DNA of 64,000 nucleotides, from NCBI RefSeq assembly GCF_012927325.1, contig NZ_JABBGI010000003.1:180814-244813 (forward strand). Reading direction: 5' to 3'. The notes beneath the pieces are model-generated. The model did not search any database and was not told the DNA's origin. It saw nothing but the letters and a program-made list of their open reading frames with translations. A program made the translations under genes and the position numbers. Positions 63,845 through 64,000 of the stretch are shown piece after piece; the first letter of the stretch is position 1, and every line of letters begins with the position of its first letter. Source of the stretch: Chryseobacterium antibioticum. GTDB lineage: Bacteria > Bacteroidota > Bacteroidia > Flavobacteriales > Weeksellaceae.

Positions 63845-64000
63845 TTATTTTTGCGGGACCAATTCAACAGGGGCGGGCTTTAGCCCAATGTCATTAAGTT
63901 ATGGATTTAATACGTTGATTATCAGTTATTTTAATTGTTTTTTTGGTTTGTTTTTTGTATATTTAACAGTGAATCAAGCAGTTAAATCGAGAAGAAAAAA
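63845..64000 (+). other. Right edge: possible promoter and palindrome, no gene visible
   Basis: The last 156 nt contain a TATTTTTG box at 63845-63852, the palindrome GGGCTTTAGCCC at 63874-63885 (related to 29590) and T-rich sequence up to the edge. No ORF starts inside. A gene may begin beyond the window. Confidence 0.35.

Overview
The window looks like chromosomal DNA of a Bacteroidota flavobacterium, most likely Chryseobacterium or a close Weeksellaceae relative. The evidence is the AT-rich sequence, promoters of the TTTG-N17-23-TAnnTTTG type without Shine-Dalgarno signals, a MurF-alanine racemase fusion, a SusC/TonB-type receptor, WG-repeat and 2TM-domain proteins, and lineage forms of AccD, endonuclease III and thymidine kinase that lack metal-binding cysteines. 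No phage, IS transposase, CRISPR array or rRNA was seen; this is mostly core genome with small accessory patches.

Layout. 1-5.3 kb (minus): patatin-like outer-membrane phospholipase (cut by the window edge), MurF-Alr fusion and thymidine kinase. 5.4-10 kb (plus): acidic repeat protein, rsmI, WG-repeat protein, fabG. 10-12.8 kb (minus): guaC, a GNAT acetyltransferase and surE. 13.3-16 kb: tail-specific protease and Cu,Zn superoxide dismutase. 16.1-24.2 kb: a regulatory region with an AraC/GyrI regulator, a TonB-dependent receptor, a secreted TPR-like protein, a LytS-type kinase carrying a C-terminal 2TM domain, three free-standing 2TM proteins, an ICMT-like methyltransferase and a LytTR response regulator. 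24.3-27.7 kb: poorly characterised accessory genes, including a protein with a Gly/Cys-rich tail. 27.7-36 kb: mnmA, clpC and a glycosyltransferase/SufE run. 36.1-36.3 kb: two identical tRNA-Val genes. 36.3-43.7 kb: folC, a TolC-family protein, an SprT-like protein, manC, a peroxiredoxin and nth. 43.8-48.5 kb: a DUF885 peptidase and an ExbB-ExbD-TonB operon. 48.5-57.2 kb (minus): SpmAB-like protein, DUF6973 protein, accD, fbaA, nadK, CBS protein, RNA methyltransferase and bestrophin, with a possible small RNA on the plus strand. 57.8-64 kb: cupin-like oxygenase, mutS, two unannotated double-glycine peptides and two thioredoxin-fold proteins.

Two observations stand out. First, three promoters in the 17-23 kb region (TonB receptor, kinase operon, 2TM operon) each carry a CCATTCAG-like direct repeat with a 21-bp period, placed 41-42 bp upstream of the -7 element. 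This has the geometry of a LytTR operator, and it suggests that the LytS/LytTR pair controls itself, the 2TM genes and the neighbouring receptor. Second, two tandem small genes at 62.0-62.4 kb encode 52- and 54-residue peptides with Gly-Gly leaders, four cysteines each and a Cys-Cys C-terminus, divergent from two thioredoxin-fold genes. All functions are inferred from reading the sequence; no database search was run.
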